Source: CAG-103 sp963627135 | Lineage (GTDB): Bacteria > Bacillota > Clostridia > Oscillospirales > Oscillospiraceae | Direction of reading: 5' to 3' | Assembly (NCBI GenBank): GCA_963627135.1 | Contig: CAVFZY010000023.1 | Span: 52,582 to 116,581, forward strand | Length of the DNA stretch: 64,000 bases | Notes under the pieces: generated by a model | Told to the model about the DNA's origin: nothing | Database searches by the model: none | What the model saw: the letters and a program-made list of their open reading frames with translations, nothing else | Shown here: positions 8,316 to 16,430 of the stretch, one piece after another | How the letters are laid out: every line of letters begins with the position of its first letter | How positions within the stretch are numbered: position 1 is the stretch's first letter | Program-made: the position numbers and the translations under genes

Positions 8316-8756
8316 TTACACCACCTCAGCCTTTCCTCCTGCTGCCTCGATCTTCGCTTTCGCGGATTCGGAGAACGCAGAAGCCTTCACAGTCAGCTTC
8401 TTGGTGATTTCGCCGTTGCCAAGGATCTTCACACCGTAGGTGCACTTGCTGAGGATGCCGGCGTCGAGCAGGGCCTTCGCATCAACGACAGCACCGTCCT
8501 CAAACTTCTCCAGAGCGGAGACGTTCACGCTCTCGAGCGGTTTGGCAAAGATGTTGTGGAAGCCGCGCTTCGGGATGCGACGGGCCAGAGGCATCTGGCC
8601 GCCTTCGAAGCCGATACGGACGCCGCCGCCGCTGCGGGCCTTCTGGCCCTTATGACCGCGGCCTGCGGTCTTGCCGTTGCCGGTCGCGTGGCCGCGGCCC
8701 TTGCGCTTGCCGACATGGGTGGAGCCCACAACGGGAGAAAGTTCGTGGATATTCAT
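8316..8756 (-). CDS. rplO: 50S ribosomal protein L15
   Basis: L15, 146 residues, with the glycine/arginine-rich N-terminal extension (VGSTHVGKRKGRGHATGNGK) that threads into 23S rRNA and the C-terminal KIEAAGGKAEVV end. It precedes secY by a single base, so SecY translation is likely coupled to L15. Confidence 0.98.
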   Translation of the reverse strand: MNIHELSPVVGSTHVGKRKGRGHATGNGKTAGRGHKGQKARSGGGVRIGFEGGQMPLARRIPKRGFHNIFAKPLESVNVSALEKFEDGAVVDAKALLDAGILSKCTYGVKILGNGEITKKLTVKASAFSESAKAKIEAAGGKAEVV

Positions 8757-8770
8757 TTTTGGGGCCCTCC

Positions 8771-8953
8771 TTATTCTTCTTCGGTGACGGCGACGAGATA
8801 GCCGATCTTGGCGATCTTGCCGCGGGTCTGCGGGTTATCGGGCTGCACGGTCTCGTTGCCGATCTTGTGCAGGCCGAGGGAATTGGCGGTGGCAATGTGC
8901 TTGGCATTGCGGCCGCTGAGGCTCTTGACGAGCTTAATCTTCAGATTTGCCAT
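8771..8953 (-). CDS. rpmD: 50S ribosomal protein L30
   Basis: L30, 60 residues, the short bacterial form starting MANLKIKLVKSLSGRNAKHI. It has the LGL..IG..V..PDN.Q.RGKI core typical of the family. It lies between rpsE and rplO with 14-base spacers. Confidence 0.97.
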   Translation of the reverse strand: MANLKIKLVKSLSGRNAKHIATANSLGLHKIGNETVQPDNPQTRGKIAKIGYLVAVTEEE

Positions 8954-8967
8954 GTCTCAGCCCCTCC

Positions 8968-9498
8968 TTAACCCAGAATCTCTTCGGCGGTCTTGCCTCT
9001 GTAAGCAGCGACCTGCTGGGCGTTGCGCAGAGACTTCAGACCTTCCATCGTCGCGGCGACAACGTTCGCCGGGTTGTTCGAGCGCAGGCACTTGGTACGG
9101 ATGTCCTTGATGCCGGCAGCCTCGACCACGGCACGCACGGCGCCGCCGGCGATCACGCCGGTGCCGGGTGCGGCGGGCTTGAGCAGCACGCGGCCGGCAC
9201 CGAACTCGCCGATGACCTCGTGCGGGATCGTCGTGCCCTGCAGGGTCACGGTGGTCAGGTTCTTCTTTGCGTCCTCCAGGCCCTTGCGGATCGCTTCGGA
9301 AACTTCGGCTGCTTTGCCGAGGCCGAAGCCCACGCGGCCCTTGCCGTCGCCAACGACGACCAGTGCGGAGAACTTTGCGACGCGGCCGCCCTTAACGGTC
9401 TTGGAAACGCGGTTGAGGGCAACGACTTTTTCGCTGAATTCCTGGGGCTCATCGCTGCGGTTGCGGCGGTTGTCCCGTCTGTCATTGTTATATGCCAT
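8968..9498 (-). CDS. rpsE: 30S ribosomal protein S5
   Basis: S5, 176 residues, lining the mRNA entry channel. The N-terminal double-stranded-RNA-binding fold contains the family signature (VSKTVKGGRVAKFSALVVVG) and the C-terminal half has the GTGVIAGGAVRAVVEAAGI stretch. A short charged N-terminal extension (NDRRDNRRNRSDEPQ) precedes the domain. Confidence 0.98.
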   Translation of the reverse strand: MAYNNDRRDNRRNRSDEPQEFSEKVVALNRVSKTVKGGRVAKFSALVVVGDGKGRVGFGLGKAAEVSEAIRKGLEDAKKNLTTVTLQGTTIPHEVIGEFGAGRVLLKPAAPGTGVIAGGAVRAVVEAAGIKDIRTKCLRSNNPANVVAATMEGLKSLRNAQQVAAYRGKTAEEILG

Positions 9499-9515
9499 TT
9501 CGTTTCCTCCTCCCG

Positions 9516-9875
9516 TTAGAACTTCAGGCCGCCCTCGCGGGCGCCTTCTGCCAGAGCCTTGACGCGGCCATGGTACACATTGCCGCCGCGGTCGAACACG
9601 ACCTCGGTGATGCCGGCTGCCACGGCGCGCTCACCGATGAGCTTGCCGATCTTGGCTGCCGCTTCGCAGTTGCCGCCATTGCCTTCAAAGCCCTTTTCCA
9701 CGGTGGAGGCGCTGCAAAGCGTCTTACCGGCGACATCGTCGATGATCTGGGCATAAATGTTGTTTTCGCTGCGGAACACGCTCAGACGCGGTCTCTCGGC
9801 CGTGCCGGAGATCTTGCCGCGCACTCTCTGGTGACGGCGAACGCGCTGCGCTTTCGTATTCGGTCTCTTAATCAT
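9516..9875 (-). CDS. rplR: 50S ribosomal protein L18
   Basis: L18, 119 residues, binds 5S rRNA with L5. It opens with a basic RNA-binding tail (KRPNTKAQRVRRHQRVRGKI) and ends in the conserved FDRGGNVYHGRVKALAEGAR block. Position between rplF and rpsE is standard. Confidence 0.98.
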   Translation of the reverse strand: MIKRPNTKAQRVRRHQRVRGKISGTAERPRLSVFRSENNIYAQIIDDVAGKTLCSASTVEKGFEGNGGNCEAAAKIGKLIGERAVAAGITEVVFDRGGNVYHGRVKALAEGAREGGLKF

Positions 9876-9891
9876 TCAGGCACACCTCCAA

Positions 9892-10431
9892 TTACTTCGC
9901 GCCGGTCTTGCCTTCTTTGCGGCGGATATGCTCGTAATCGTACTTGATGCCCTTGCCCTTGTACGGCTCGGGCGGACGCTTCGCGCGCACTTCTGCTGCA
10001 AACTGGCCGACCTTTTCCTTGTCGATACCCTTGATAATGACCTGGTTCGGGTTCGGGACATCGATCTGGATGTCCGCGGTCTCGGACACGGTGACCGTGT
10101 GCGAGAAGCCCAGGTGCATGACCAGGTTCTGACCTTCCTTCACGGCTCTGTAGCCGACGCCGTTGATCTCGAGCGTCTTGCTGAAGCCCTCGGTCACGCC
10201 GACAACCATGTTGTGGATCAGCGTGCGGGTCAGGCCGTGCAGGGAGCGGTGCATTTTGTCATCGCTCGGGCGGGTGACGTGGATGGTGTTGCCTTCGACC
10301 GTGACGGTCATGTCCGGGTGCACGTTGTGCGACAGGGTGCCCTTCGGGCCCTTGACGGTGACAACGTTGCCGTTGCAGGTGACTTCGACGCCTGCGGGGA
10401 TCTCAATGGGAGCTCTACCAATTCTAGACAT
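9892..10431 (-). CDS. rplF: 50S ribosomal protein L6
   Basis: L6, 179 residues, with the usual two homologous domains near the GTPase-associated centre. It starts MSRIGRAPIEIPAGVEV and ends in the second-domain signature PPEPYKGKGIKYDYE-HIRRKEGKTGAK. The ATG is preceded by a GGGAGG-type site overlapping the spacer to rpsH. Confidence 0.98.
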   Translation of the reverse strand: MSRIGRAPIEIPAGVEVTCNGNVVTVKGPKGTLSHNVHPDMTVTVEGNTIHVTRPSDDKMHRSLHGLTRTLIHNMVVGVTEGFSKTLEINGVGYRAVKEGQNLVMHLGFSHTVTVSETADIQIDVPNPNQVIIKGIDKEKVGQFAAEVRAKRPPEPYKGKGIKYDYEHIRRKEGKTGAK

Positions 10432-10446
10432 TGTTCTGTACCTCCC

Positions 10447-10845
10447 TTACCACACGAACGCGAGGACTTCGCCGCCGACGTGCTGCGCACGCGCCTTCTT
10501 GTCGGTCATGATGCCCTTCGAGGTGGAGATGATCGCGATGCCGAGGCCGCGCAGGACCTGCGGCAGCTCGTCAGCGCCGGCGTAGACACGCAGACCGGGC
10601 TTGGAGACTCTGCGGAGGCCCTGGATAGCCTTCTCTTTGCCGGGGAGATACTTCAGGGTGACGCGGATAATGCCCTGCGTGCCGTCATCAATGAGCTGGA
10701 AGCTCTTGATGTAGCCTTCCTCGAGAAGAATTTCGGCGATGGCCTTCTTCATCTTGGAATTTGGGATGTCCACGGTTTCGTGCCGAGCGCTGCCAGCGTT
10801 GCGGATACGGGTCAGCATATCGGCGATGGGATCGGTGATCTGCAT
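10447..10845 (-). CDS. rpsH: 30S ribosomal protein S8
   Basis: S8, 132 residues, a central-domain 16S rRNA binder and the known translational repressor of the spc operon in Escherichia coli. It starts MQITDPIADMLTRIRNAG and ends with the STSKGIMTDKKAR...GGEVLAFVW signature. It follows an unusual 510-base gap after rpsN and has a strong AAGGAGGAAA site ahead of its ATG. Confidence 0.98.
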   Translation of the reverse strand: MQITDPIADMLTRIRNAGSARHETVDIPNSKMKKAIAEILLEEGYIKSFQLIDDGTQGIIRVTLKYLPGKEKAIQGLRRVSKPGLRVYAGADELPQVLRGLGIAIISTSKGIMTDKKARAQHVGGEVLAFVW

Positions 10846-11355
10846 TTGTGTTTCCTCCTTAGTTAGAAGTTACCGATGATACGGTTTGGGCGGCGAGGTT
10901 CCGCATGAATGCTTGATTCCCTGCGGCCTTTCGTCATCCCTGCCCTTTCTGCGAAGGGGCAAAAGCTTGCTTTCGTGACGCGCGGTCCATTTTCATGTCG
11001 CCGCCGGGGCGGCGGCACGGCCGCGGCGCCGGGCGGCACAAAAGCTGGATTCCATACATGTGCGCCGGGTCAAACGCACAGGCATAGGCGGGGCGCGGCA
11101 CCGGGGCTCAGATCATAAGGACCGGCACCGTATTTCAGTGCGCACCGACAGCCGCAGATCCAGCTGCGGCTGTGCGGGGCGAACTTACGGAAGTTGGGGC
11201 TGAACAGAGTGTTCAACAGGCGGTGGATCGGCGACATTGCAGTCAAGCCATCCACCGAGCGCGGTAGTTGAAATTCTGTTGGTTGGCGATGGGCGCTGTG
11301 CGCAACTGTATTTCTTATACAGCAAGCACAGCTCACGATGCCAAACGGCAGAATT
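10846..11355 (-). other. 510-bp apparently non-coding gap inside the spc operon
   Basis: Every other ribosomal spacer in this window is 0-140 bases, but rpsN and rpsH are 510 bases apart. No frame here gives a recognisable protein. On the minus strand there are several hairpins: CAGCCGCAG/CTGCGGCTG (perfect 9-base stem near 11150-11173), a GCCGCC/GGCGGC stem near 11000-11020, and a GCCCCTT/AAAGGGC-type stem near 10945-10965. No U-run follows any of them. It could be a long structured leader for the second half of the operon, or decayed inserted DNA. Confidence 0.5.
11316..11344 (-). promoter_or_regulatory. Candidate internal promoter for rpsH onward
   Basis: TTGGCA (11339-11344) and TGTATA (11316-11321) are spaced 17 bases on the minus strand, with TGC directly upstream of the -10 box as an extended -10 element. 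It starts just inside the 510-base gap and would give a leader of about 460 bases before rpsH. Sequence match only. Confidence 0.35.
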
Positions 11356-11541
11356 TTACCAGCTGGCTTTGCGGACGCCGGGGATCTGGCCCTTGTACGC
11401 CAGCTCACGGAAGCAAATACGGCAGATGCCGTAGTTGCGCAGGTAAGCGTGGGGACGGCCGCAGATCTTGCAGCGGTTATACTGGCGGGTGGAGTACTTC
11501 GCAGGCGCCTGCTGCTTGAGGATCATAGATTTCTTAGCCAT
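11356..11541 (-). CDS. rpsN: 30S ribosomal protein S14, zinc type
   Basis: The short, 61-residue zinc-binding S14 (type Z) with ligands C24, C27, C40 and C43 in CKICGRPHAYLRNYGICRICF. It ends IPGVRKASW, the family's invariant terminus. Zinc-type S14 in the spc operon is a Gram-positive trait. The coding region is intact although the 510-base gap begins directly after it. Confidence 0.97.
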   Translation of the reverse strand: MAKKSMILKQQAPAKYSTRQYNRCKICGRPHAYLRNYGICRICFRELAYKGQIPGVRKASW

Positions 11542-11556
11542 TGTGTCGCTCCTCCC

Positions 11557-12111
11557 TTATGCTTTGGTGACGAACGGGGCGCCCATGAGCTTGAGCAGCT
11601 CGCGTGCTTCCTCGTCGGTCTTGGCGGTGGTGATGATGGCGATGTTCATGCCGCGGAGCTTCTCGATCTTATCATACTCAATCTCGGGGAAGATGATCTG
11701 CTCCTTGAGGCCGAGGCTGTAGTTGCCGCGGCCGTCGAACGCGTCGGCCGAGATGCCGCGGAAGTCGCGGACACGGGGCAGCGCGATGTTGAACAGGCGG
11801 TCCAGGAACTCCCACATGCGGTCCTGACGCAGCGTGACCTTCACGCCGACGTGCATACCCTCACGCAGCTTGAAGTTCGCGACGCTCTTCTTGGCGACGG
11901 TCGCGACAGCCTTCTGGCCGGTGATCGCAGTGATGTCCTTGATGACGGCATCGAGCGCCTTGGCGTTATCCTTGCAGTCGCCGCAGCCGACGCTGACAAC
12001 GATCTTCTCGATCTTCGGGATCTGCATAACGCTCTCATACTGGAACTTCGTCATCAGAGCGGGAGCGACTTCCTCCACATACTTCTTCTTCATAGAAGGC
12101 ATATTTGCCAT
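11557..12111 (-). CDS. rplE: 50S ribosomal protein L5
   Basis: L5, 184 residues, links 5S rRNA to the 50S subunit and contacts the 30S head. The sequence has the family blocks VKVTLRQDRMWEFLDRLFNI and the IIFPEIEYDKI strand. In Escherichia coli the S8 repressor site overlaps the start of this cistron; no matching element is evident here. Confidence 0.98.
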   Translation of the reverse strand: MANMPSMKKKYVEEVAPALMTKFQYESVMQIPKIEKIVVSVGCGDCKDNAKALDAVIKDITAITGQKAVATVAKKSVANFKLREGMHVGVKVTLRQDRMWEFLDRLFNIALPRVRDFRGISADAFDGRGNYSLGLKEQIIFPEIEYDKIEKLRGMNIAIITTAKTDEEARELLKLMGAPFVTKA

Positions 12112-12129
12112 AGTTCGTTGCTCCCTCCT

Positions 12130-12453
12130 TTACAGTTCGGCGCCGCACTTTTTGCAGATGCGGGCCTTTTTGCCGTCCGTGATCTTGTGCGCGATGCGGG
12201 TCGGCTTGCCGCACTTCGGGCAGACGACCATGACCTTGCAGGCATAGATCGGGGTTTCGGTCTTGATGATGCCGCCCTGATCCTGCTGATTTTTCGGCTT
12301 CTGATGCTTCGTGGCAACGTTCACGCCCTCCACGATGAGCTTGCCGCCCTTCGGGTCAGCAGACAGGACTTTGCCTTCCTTGCCCTTGTCCTTGCCGGAC
12401 AGGACAACGACTTTATCGTCTTTTTTGATGTTCATGTTCTGCGCCCTCCTCAA
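12130..12453 (-). CDS. rplX: 50S ribosomal protein L24 with zinc-ribbon tail
   Basis: L24, 107 residues, an early 50S assembly protein. The KOW motif (KKDDKVVVLSGKDKGKEGKV) is N-terminal. The C-terminal half carries two CxxC pairs (VCPKCGKPTRIA and ICKKCGAEL), a zinc-ribbon seen in many Gram-positive L24 proteins. Its start overlaps the rplN stop by four bases. Confidence 0.97.
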   Translation of the reverse strand: MRRAQNMNIKKDDKVVVLSGKDKGKEGKVLSADPKGGKLIVEGVNVATKHQKPKNQQDQGGIIKTETPIYACKVMVVCPKCGKPTRIAHKITDGKKARICKKCGAEL

Positions 12454-12821
12454 ATAACTTCGGGAGCCAGAGACAGGATCTTCGTGAAGTCACTGTCGCG
12501 GAGCTCACGGGCGACGGGCCCAAAGATACGGGTGCCGCGGGGGTTCTTATCCTCACCGTTGATCAGGACGGCGGCGTTCTCGTCGAAACGCACATAGGTG
12601 CCGTCCGCGCGGCGGACCGGCTTCACGGTGCGGACAACAACAGCCTTAACGACGTCGCCCTTCTTGACGGAGCCGCCGGGGGCCGCCTTGCGCACGGAAG
12701 CGACGATCACATCGCCGATGCTGGCGTATTTACGCTTGGATCCGCCGAGAACGCGGATGCACTTGATTTCCTTGGCGCCGGTATTGTCGGCAACCTTCAG
12801 ATAACTTTCCTGCTGAATCAT
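12450..12821 (-). CDS. rplN: 50S ribosomal protein L14
   Basis: L14, 123 residues, forms a bridge to the 30S subunit with L19. It starts MIQQESYLKVADNTGAKEI and has the conserved VRFDENAAVLINGEDKNPRG block followed by RIFGPVARELR. It overlaps rplX by four bases, suggesting coupled translation. Confidence 0.98.
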   Translation of the reverse strand: MIQQESYLKVADNTGAKEIKCIRVLGGSKRKYASIGDVIVASVRKAAPGGSVKKGDVVKAVVVRTVKPVRRADGTYVRFDENAAVLINGEDKNPRGTRIFGPVARELRDSDFTKILSLAPEVI

Positions 12822-12833
12822 GTTGTTGCCTCC

Positions 12834-13103
12834 TTACTTCGCCTTTTCCACGATCTCGACCACGCGCCATCTCTTGTCCTTGGACAGGGGGCGGGTCTCC
12901 ATCACGCGGACGATATCGCCGACGTGGCACTCGTTGTTCTCGTCGTGTGCCTTCAGGCGGTAGGTCTCGCCGATGATCTTTTTATAGACTTTGTGCGCCA
13001 CATGGTCTTCCACGATGACGACAACGGTCTTGTCCATCTTGTCGGACACCACTTTGCCGACGCGGGTCTTGCGGGAAGTCGTTCTCATTTCGTTCATTCT
13101 CAC
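12834..13103 (-). CDS. rpsQ: 30S ribosomal protein S17
   Basis: S17, 89 residues, an OB-fold early 30S assembly protein. It has the RKTRVGKVVSDKMDKTVVV start and the C-terminal GDIVRVMETRPLSKDKRWRV signature. It lies eight bases after rpmC. Confidence 0.98.
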   Translation of the reverse strand: MRMNEMRTTSRKTRVGKVVSDKMDKTVVVIVEDHVAHKVYKKIIGETYRLKAHDENNECHVGDIVRVMETRPLSKDKRWRVVEIVEKAK

Positions 13104-13111
13104 TTACCTCC

Positions 13112-13306
13112 TCACTGCTCGAGCTGCTTTTCGCGGAGCACGGTTTTGACTCGGGCAATGTCGCGACGCACAGCAGAAATCTTAACGGGGTTGTCAAGAT
13201 GATTAGTAGCGTGCTGCATACGGAGCATGAACAGGTCCTTCTTCAGTTCGACCAGCTTGCTTTCCAGCTCAGCGGCGGACATGGAGCGAATTTCACTAGC
13301 TTTCAT
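13112..13306 (-). CDS. rpmC: 50S ribosomal protein L29
   Basis: L29, 64 residues, located at the tunnel exit next to L23. I place the start at 13304-13306, giving MKASEIRSMSAAELESKLVE; a longer in-frame reading would run into rplP. The start is one base after the rplP stop and uses a GGTGG site inside rplP. Typical LxxELF-like pattern (LVELKKDLFMLRMQ) is present. Confidence 0.96.
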   Translation of the reverse strand: MKASEIRSMSAAELESKLVELKKDLFMLRMQHATNHLDNPVKISAVRRDIARVKTVLREKQLEQ

Positions 13307-13307
13307 C

Positions 13308-13736
13308 TTATTCACCACCAATCTCAGTGTCTTCCTTCTTGACGATCTTCGTCTTGCAGGGAAGCTTGTGGCTGGCCAGACGCAGTGCCTCACGGGCAGC
13401 CTCTTCCGGCACGCCAGCGATCTCAAACAGAACTCTGCCGGGCTTCACGACGGCGACCCAGTACTCAGGAGAACCTTTACCGGAACCCATGCGGGTCTCG
13501 GCTGGCTTCTGCGTGACCGGCTTGTCGGGGAAGATCTTGATCCAGACCTGACCGCCACGCTTGGTGTAACGGGTCATGGCGACACGGGCCGCCTCGATCT
13601 GGTTGGAGGTGATCCAAGCCGGCTCCTGCGCCTGCAGGCCGAACTCACCATAGGTCACCTTATTGCCGCGCAGGGCCTTGCCGGTCATACGACCGCGCTG
13701 CACTCTGCGGTACTTCACTCTTTTCGGCATCAGCAT
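13308..13736 (-). CDS. rplP: 50S ribosomal protein L16
   Basis: L16, 142 residues, organises the A-site/tRNA elbow region of the 50S. It starts MLMPKRVKYRRVQRG and contains the MGSGKGSPEYWVAVVKPGRV signature. Its ATG shares one base with the rpsC stop (TAATG). Confidence 0.98.
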   Translation of the reverse strand: MLMPKRVKYRRVQRGRMTGKALRGNKVTYGEFGLQAQEPAWITSNQIEAARVAMTRYTKRGGQVWIKIFPDKPVTQKPAETRMGSGKGSPEYWVAVVKPGRVLFEIAGVPEEAAREALRLASHKLPCKTKIVKKEDTEIGGE

Positions 13737-14614
13737 TAGTTGTTGCCTCCTTCCTTCGGAGCAGCGGGAGCTGCCGGACGCGGGCCGCGGTTGTAGCCGC
13801 CCTGCGGACGGTTGCCACCCTGGGGACGTCCGCCGCCCTGGTAGCCCGGACGGCCGCCCTGGCGGTTGCCGTCACGACGGTCGCGGTTGTAGCCGCCGCG
13901 GCCTCTGCGATCGCCGTCACGGCGGTCACGGCGACGGTCGTCGCGCTTGTTCAGATCCATGGTGCGTGGGGTGGTGCGCAGGCTCTGGGAGAGGATCTCG
14001 CCTTTGTAGATCCAGACCTTGACGCCGACACGGCCGTAGGTCGTGGCAGCCTCAGCGAAGCCGTACTCGATGTCCGCGCGGATGGTCTGCAGCGGAATGG
14101 TGCCCTCGTGGTAGCACTCGGTGCGGGCGATCTCGGCGCCGCCCAGGCGGCCGGAGCACATGATCTTGATGCCGCGGGCGCCCATTCTCATGGCACGGCC
14201 CATGGCGTTTTTCATCGCGCGGCGGAAGCCGATGCGCTTCTCGAGCTGCGCGGCGATGTTCTCAGCGACGAGCTGCGCGTTCGTATCGGGCGTGCGGACC
14301 TCCACGATGGAGAGGGCGACCGGCTTGCCGATCATCTTCTCGACGGAGAGACGGATGCGCTCGATCTCCGCGCCGCCCTTGCCGATGACAACGCCCGGAC
14401 GAGAGCAGTGGATATAGATGCGGACCTTCGCGCTGTCGCGCTCGATCTCGATGTTCGGGATGCCTGCGGAATACAGGGTCTTCTTCAGGTACTGGCGGAT
14501 CTTGTAGTCCTCAACGATCAGGTCGCCGACCTTCTCGTCACGGGCATACCAGCGGGAATCCCAATCTTTGATGACGCCGACACGCATGCCGTGCGGATTA
14601 ACTTTCTGTCCCAT
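13736..14614 (-). CDS. rpsC: 30S ribosomal protein S3 with long RGG-like tail
   Basis: S3 guards the mRNA entry tunnel and has helicase activity with S4/S5. Residues 1-219 are a normal S3: KH domain with the GxxG-type loop (VVIGKGGAEIERI) and the C-terminal domain (GAEIARTECYHEGTIPLQ). Residues 220-292 are an extra tail of about 73 residues, dominated by Arg, Gly, Asp, Asn and Gln (for example RRDRRDGDRRGRGG and GGRPQGGNRPQGG) and ending in a Pro/Ala-rich piece. Typical S3 proteins end near residue 220. The tail is probably disordered and may bind RNA; this is inference. Confidence 0.96.
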   Translation of the reverse strand: MGQKVNPHGMRVGVIKDWDSRWYARDEKVGDLIVEDYKIRQYLKKTLYSAGIPNIEIERDSAKVRIYIHCSRPGVVIGKGGAEIERIRLSVEKMIGKPVALSIVEVRTPDTNAQLVAENIAAQLEKRIGFRRAMKNAMGRAMRMGARGIKIMCSGRLGGAEIARTECYHEGTIPLQTIRADIEYGFAEAATTYGRVGVKVWIYKGEILSQSLRTTPRTMDLNKRDDRRRDRRDGDRRGRGGYNRDRRDGNRQGGRPGYQGGGRPQGGNRPQGGYNRGPRPAAPAAPKEGGNN

Positions 14615-14631
14615 ATCTTCTGCCTCCTCCC

Positions 14632-14979
14632 TTATGCCTTCTCAGCCACGACGATCGTGATGTGGCTGGTGCGCTTGTTGATGCGGTACATACGGCCCTG
14701 AGCTCTCGGGCGGCCACGCTTGAGGATCGGGCCGGCCGTGGCATAGGCCTCGGCAACGTAGAGGTTGTCCGGATCCATCTCGAAGTTGTTCTCCGCGTTG
14801 GCGCAGGCACTCTTGAGGAGCTTGAGCATGAGCTCGCAGCCGGCCTTCGGCGTGTTGGCCATATAGGCCTCGGCGACCTTGGTGTCCTTGCCGCGGATCA
14901 TGTCGCAAACGATCTGGACCTTACGGGGAGCGATACGGGCGTGCACCAGCTGGGCACGTGCAGTTTTCAGTTCTTCCAT
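14632..14979 (-). CDS. rplV: 50S ribosomal protein L22
   Basis: L22, 115 residues; its beta-hairpin narrows the nascent-peptide tunnel. The conserved RIAPRKVQIVCDMIRGK start and the hairpin/terminal block GPILKRGRPRAQGRMYRI followed by TSHITIVV are present. Confidence 0.98.
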   Translation of the reverse strand: MEELKTARAQLVHARIAPRKVQIVCDMIRGKDTKVAEAYMANTPKAGCELMLKLLKSACANAENNFEMDPDNLYVAEAYATAGPILKRGRPRAQGRMYRINKRTSHITIVVAEKA

Positions 14980-14991
14980 GTTCTCTCCCCC

Positions 14992-15267
14992 TTACTTTCC
15001 AACAGTCTTGCTGCCGGCGTGGCCGCGGAACGTACGCGTGGGCGCAAACTCGCCCAGCTTATGTCCGACCATGTCCTCGGTCACATAGACCGGAACGTGA
15101 CGGCGGCCGTCATGGACAGCGATGGTGTGGCCGACAAAGGACGGGAAGATCGTGGAGGAACGGCTCCAGGTCTTGATGACCTTCTTCTCGCCGGCCTTGT
15201 TCATTTCATCGACCCGCTTCAGCAGCTCGGGAGCGGCAAACGGGCCTTTCTTAACACTTCTGCTCAT
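14992..15267 (-). CDS. rpsS: 30S ribosomal protein S19
   Basis: S19, 91 residues, in the 30S head with S13. It starts MSRSVKKGPFAAPELLKRV and holds the VGHTIAVHDGRRHVPVYV and GHKLGEFAPTRTFRGH signatures. Confidence 0.98.
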   Translation of the reverse strand: MSRSVKKGPFAAPELLKRVDEMNKAGEKKVIKTWSRSSTIFPSFVGHTIAVHDGRRHVPVYVTEDMVGHKLGEFAPTRTFRGHAGSKTVGK

Positions 15268-15281
15268 TACCTATTCCCTCC

Positions 15282-16118
15282 TTACTTGGCGTTGCGGCGC
15301 TTGACAATGAACTTGTCGGTCGCGTTCTTCTTCTTGCGGGTCTTGTAACCCATCGCCGGCTTGCCCCACGGGGTGACCGGGCCGGGACGGCCGACAGGCG
15401 CTTTGCCTTCGCCGCCGCCGTGCGGGTGATCGCACGGGTTCATGACGGAACCACGGACGGTCGGGCGGATGCCCATGTGGCGTTTGCGGCCGGCCTTGCC
15501 GATGGCGATGTTGGCGTGGTCAACATTGCCGACCTGGCCGATGCAGGCGATGCAGTTGAGGCGGACCTTGCGGTACTCGCCGGAGGGGAGACGGACGGTA
15601 GCCATGCCGTTTTCCTTCGCCATGAGCTGCGCGGCGACGCCCGCGGAGCGGACCAGCTGCGCGCCCTTGCCGGGGTAGAGCTCGATGTTGTGGATGACGG
15701 TGCCGACCGGGATATTGGCCAGCGGCAGGGCGTTGCCCGGCTTGATGTCCGCCGCGGCGGAGGACAGAACGGTGTCGCCCACATTCAGGCCGACAGGGGC
15801 CAGAATGTAGCGGCGCTCGCCGTCGGTGTACTCGACCAGGGCGATATAAGCGCTGCGGTTCGGATCGTACTCCAGGCGCAGGACAGTGGCGGGCACGTCC
15901 ATCTTGTCGCGCTTGAAGTCGATGACGCGGTACTTTTTGCGGTTGCCGCCGCCCTGATGGCGGACGGTGATGCGGCCGTAGCTGTTGCGGCCGGAGTGCT
16001 TCTTGAGGACCTCCACGAGCTCCTTCTGCGGCTTGGCGTGCTTATCGACACCGTCAAAGCCGGAAACGGACATATGTCTGCGGGAAGGCGTGGTGGGTTT
16101 ATAGGTTTTAATCGACAT
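15282..16118 (-). CDS. rplB: 50S ribosomal protein L2
   Basis: L2, 278 residues, one of the largest 50S proteins and close to the peptidyl transferase centre. The OB-fold and SH3-like domains are complete and the functional C-terminal loop reads CDHPHGGGEGKAPVGRPGPV, including the histidine long implicated in peptidyl transfer. The end is a basic KKKNATDKFIVKRRNAK tail. Confidence 0.98.
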   Translation of the reverse strand: MSIKTYKPTTPSRRHMSVSGFDGVDKHAKPQKELVEVLKKHSGRNSYGRITVRHQGGGNRKKYRVIDFKRDKMDVPATVLRLEYDPNRSAYIALVEYTDGERRYILAPVGLNVGDTVLSSAAADIKPGNALPLANIPVGTVIHNIELYPGKGAQLVRSAGVAAQLMAKENGMATVRLPSGEYRKVRLNCIACIGQVGNVDHANIAIGKAGRKRHMGIRPTVRGSVMNPCDHPHGGGEGKAPVGRPGPVTPWGKPAMGYKTRKKKNATDKFIVKRRNAK

Positions 16119-16133
16119 TGTTCAATTCCTCCC

Positions 16134-16430
16134 TTACACCATGCCCTCGAAGATCTCGATGTTCTTCGAATCAGCGGACAGTTTCACAACGGCCTTCTTA
16201 CGGGTGGCGGTCATGCCGGAGGGGTTGGCGCCGACGCGCTTCTCCTTGGCACGGATCGTCGCGGTGGTGACCTTGATGACCTTCACGTCAAAGATCTCCT
16301 CGATGGCCTTTTTGATCTCGATCTTGCCGGCGTCCTTGGCGACTTCGAACGTGTACTTTTTGATGTCGAGGTCTTCCATGGACTGCTCGGTGATGATGGG
16401 ACGGATAATGACATCGTAAGCGGTTCTCAT
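16134..16430 (-). CDS. rplW: 50S ribosomal protein L23
   Basis: L23, 98 residues, the docking site for signal recognition particle and trigger factor at the tunnel exit. It begins MRTAYDVIIRPIITEQSMED and continues with the KYTFEVAKDAGKIEIKKAIE signature. It shares one base with rplD's stop. Confidence 0.98.
   Translation of the reverse strand: MRTAYDVIIRPIITEQSMEDLDIKKYTFEVAKDAGKIEIKKAIEEIFDVKVIKVTTATIRAKEKRVGANPSGMTATRKKAVVKLSADSKNIEIFEGMV

Noticed and set aside
11070..11408. A 112-codon minus frame in the rpsN-rpsH gap
   Set aside because: No ribosome-binding site, overlap with rpsN, and a Pro/Cys/Arg-rich composition expected of chance frames in this GC content.
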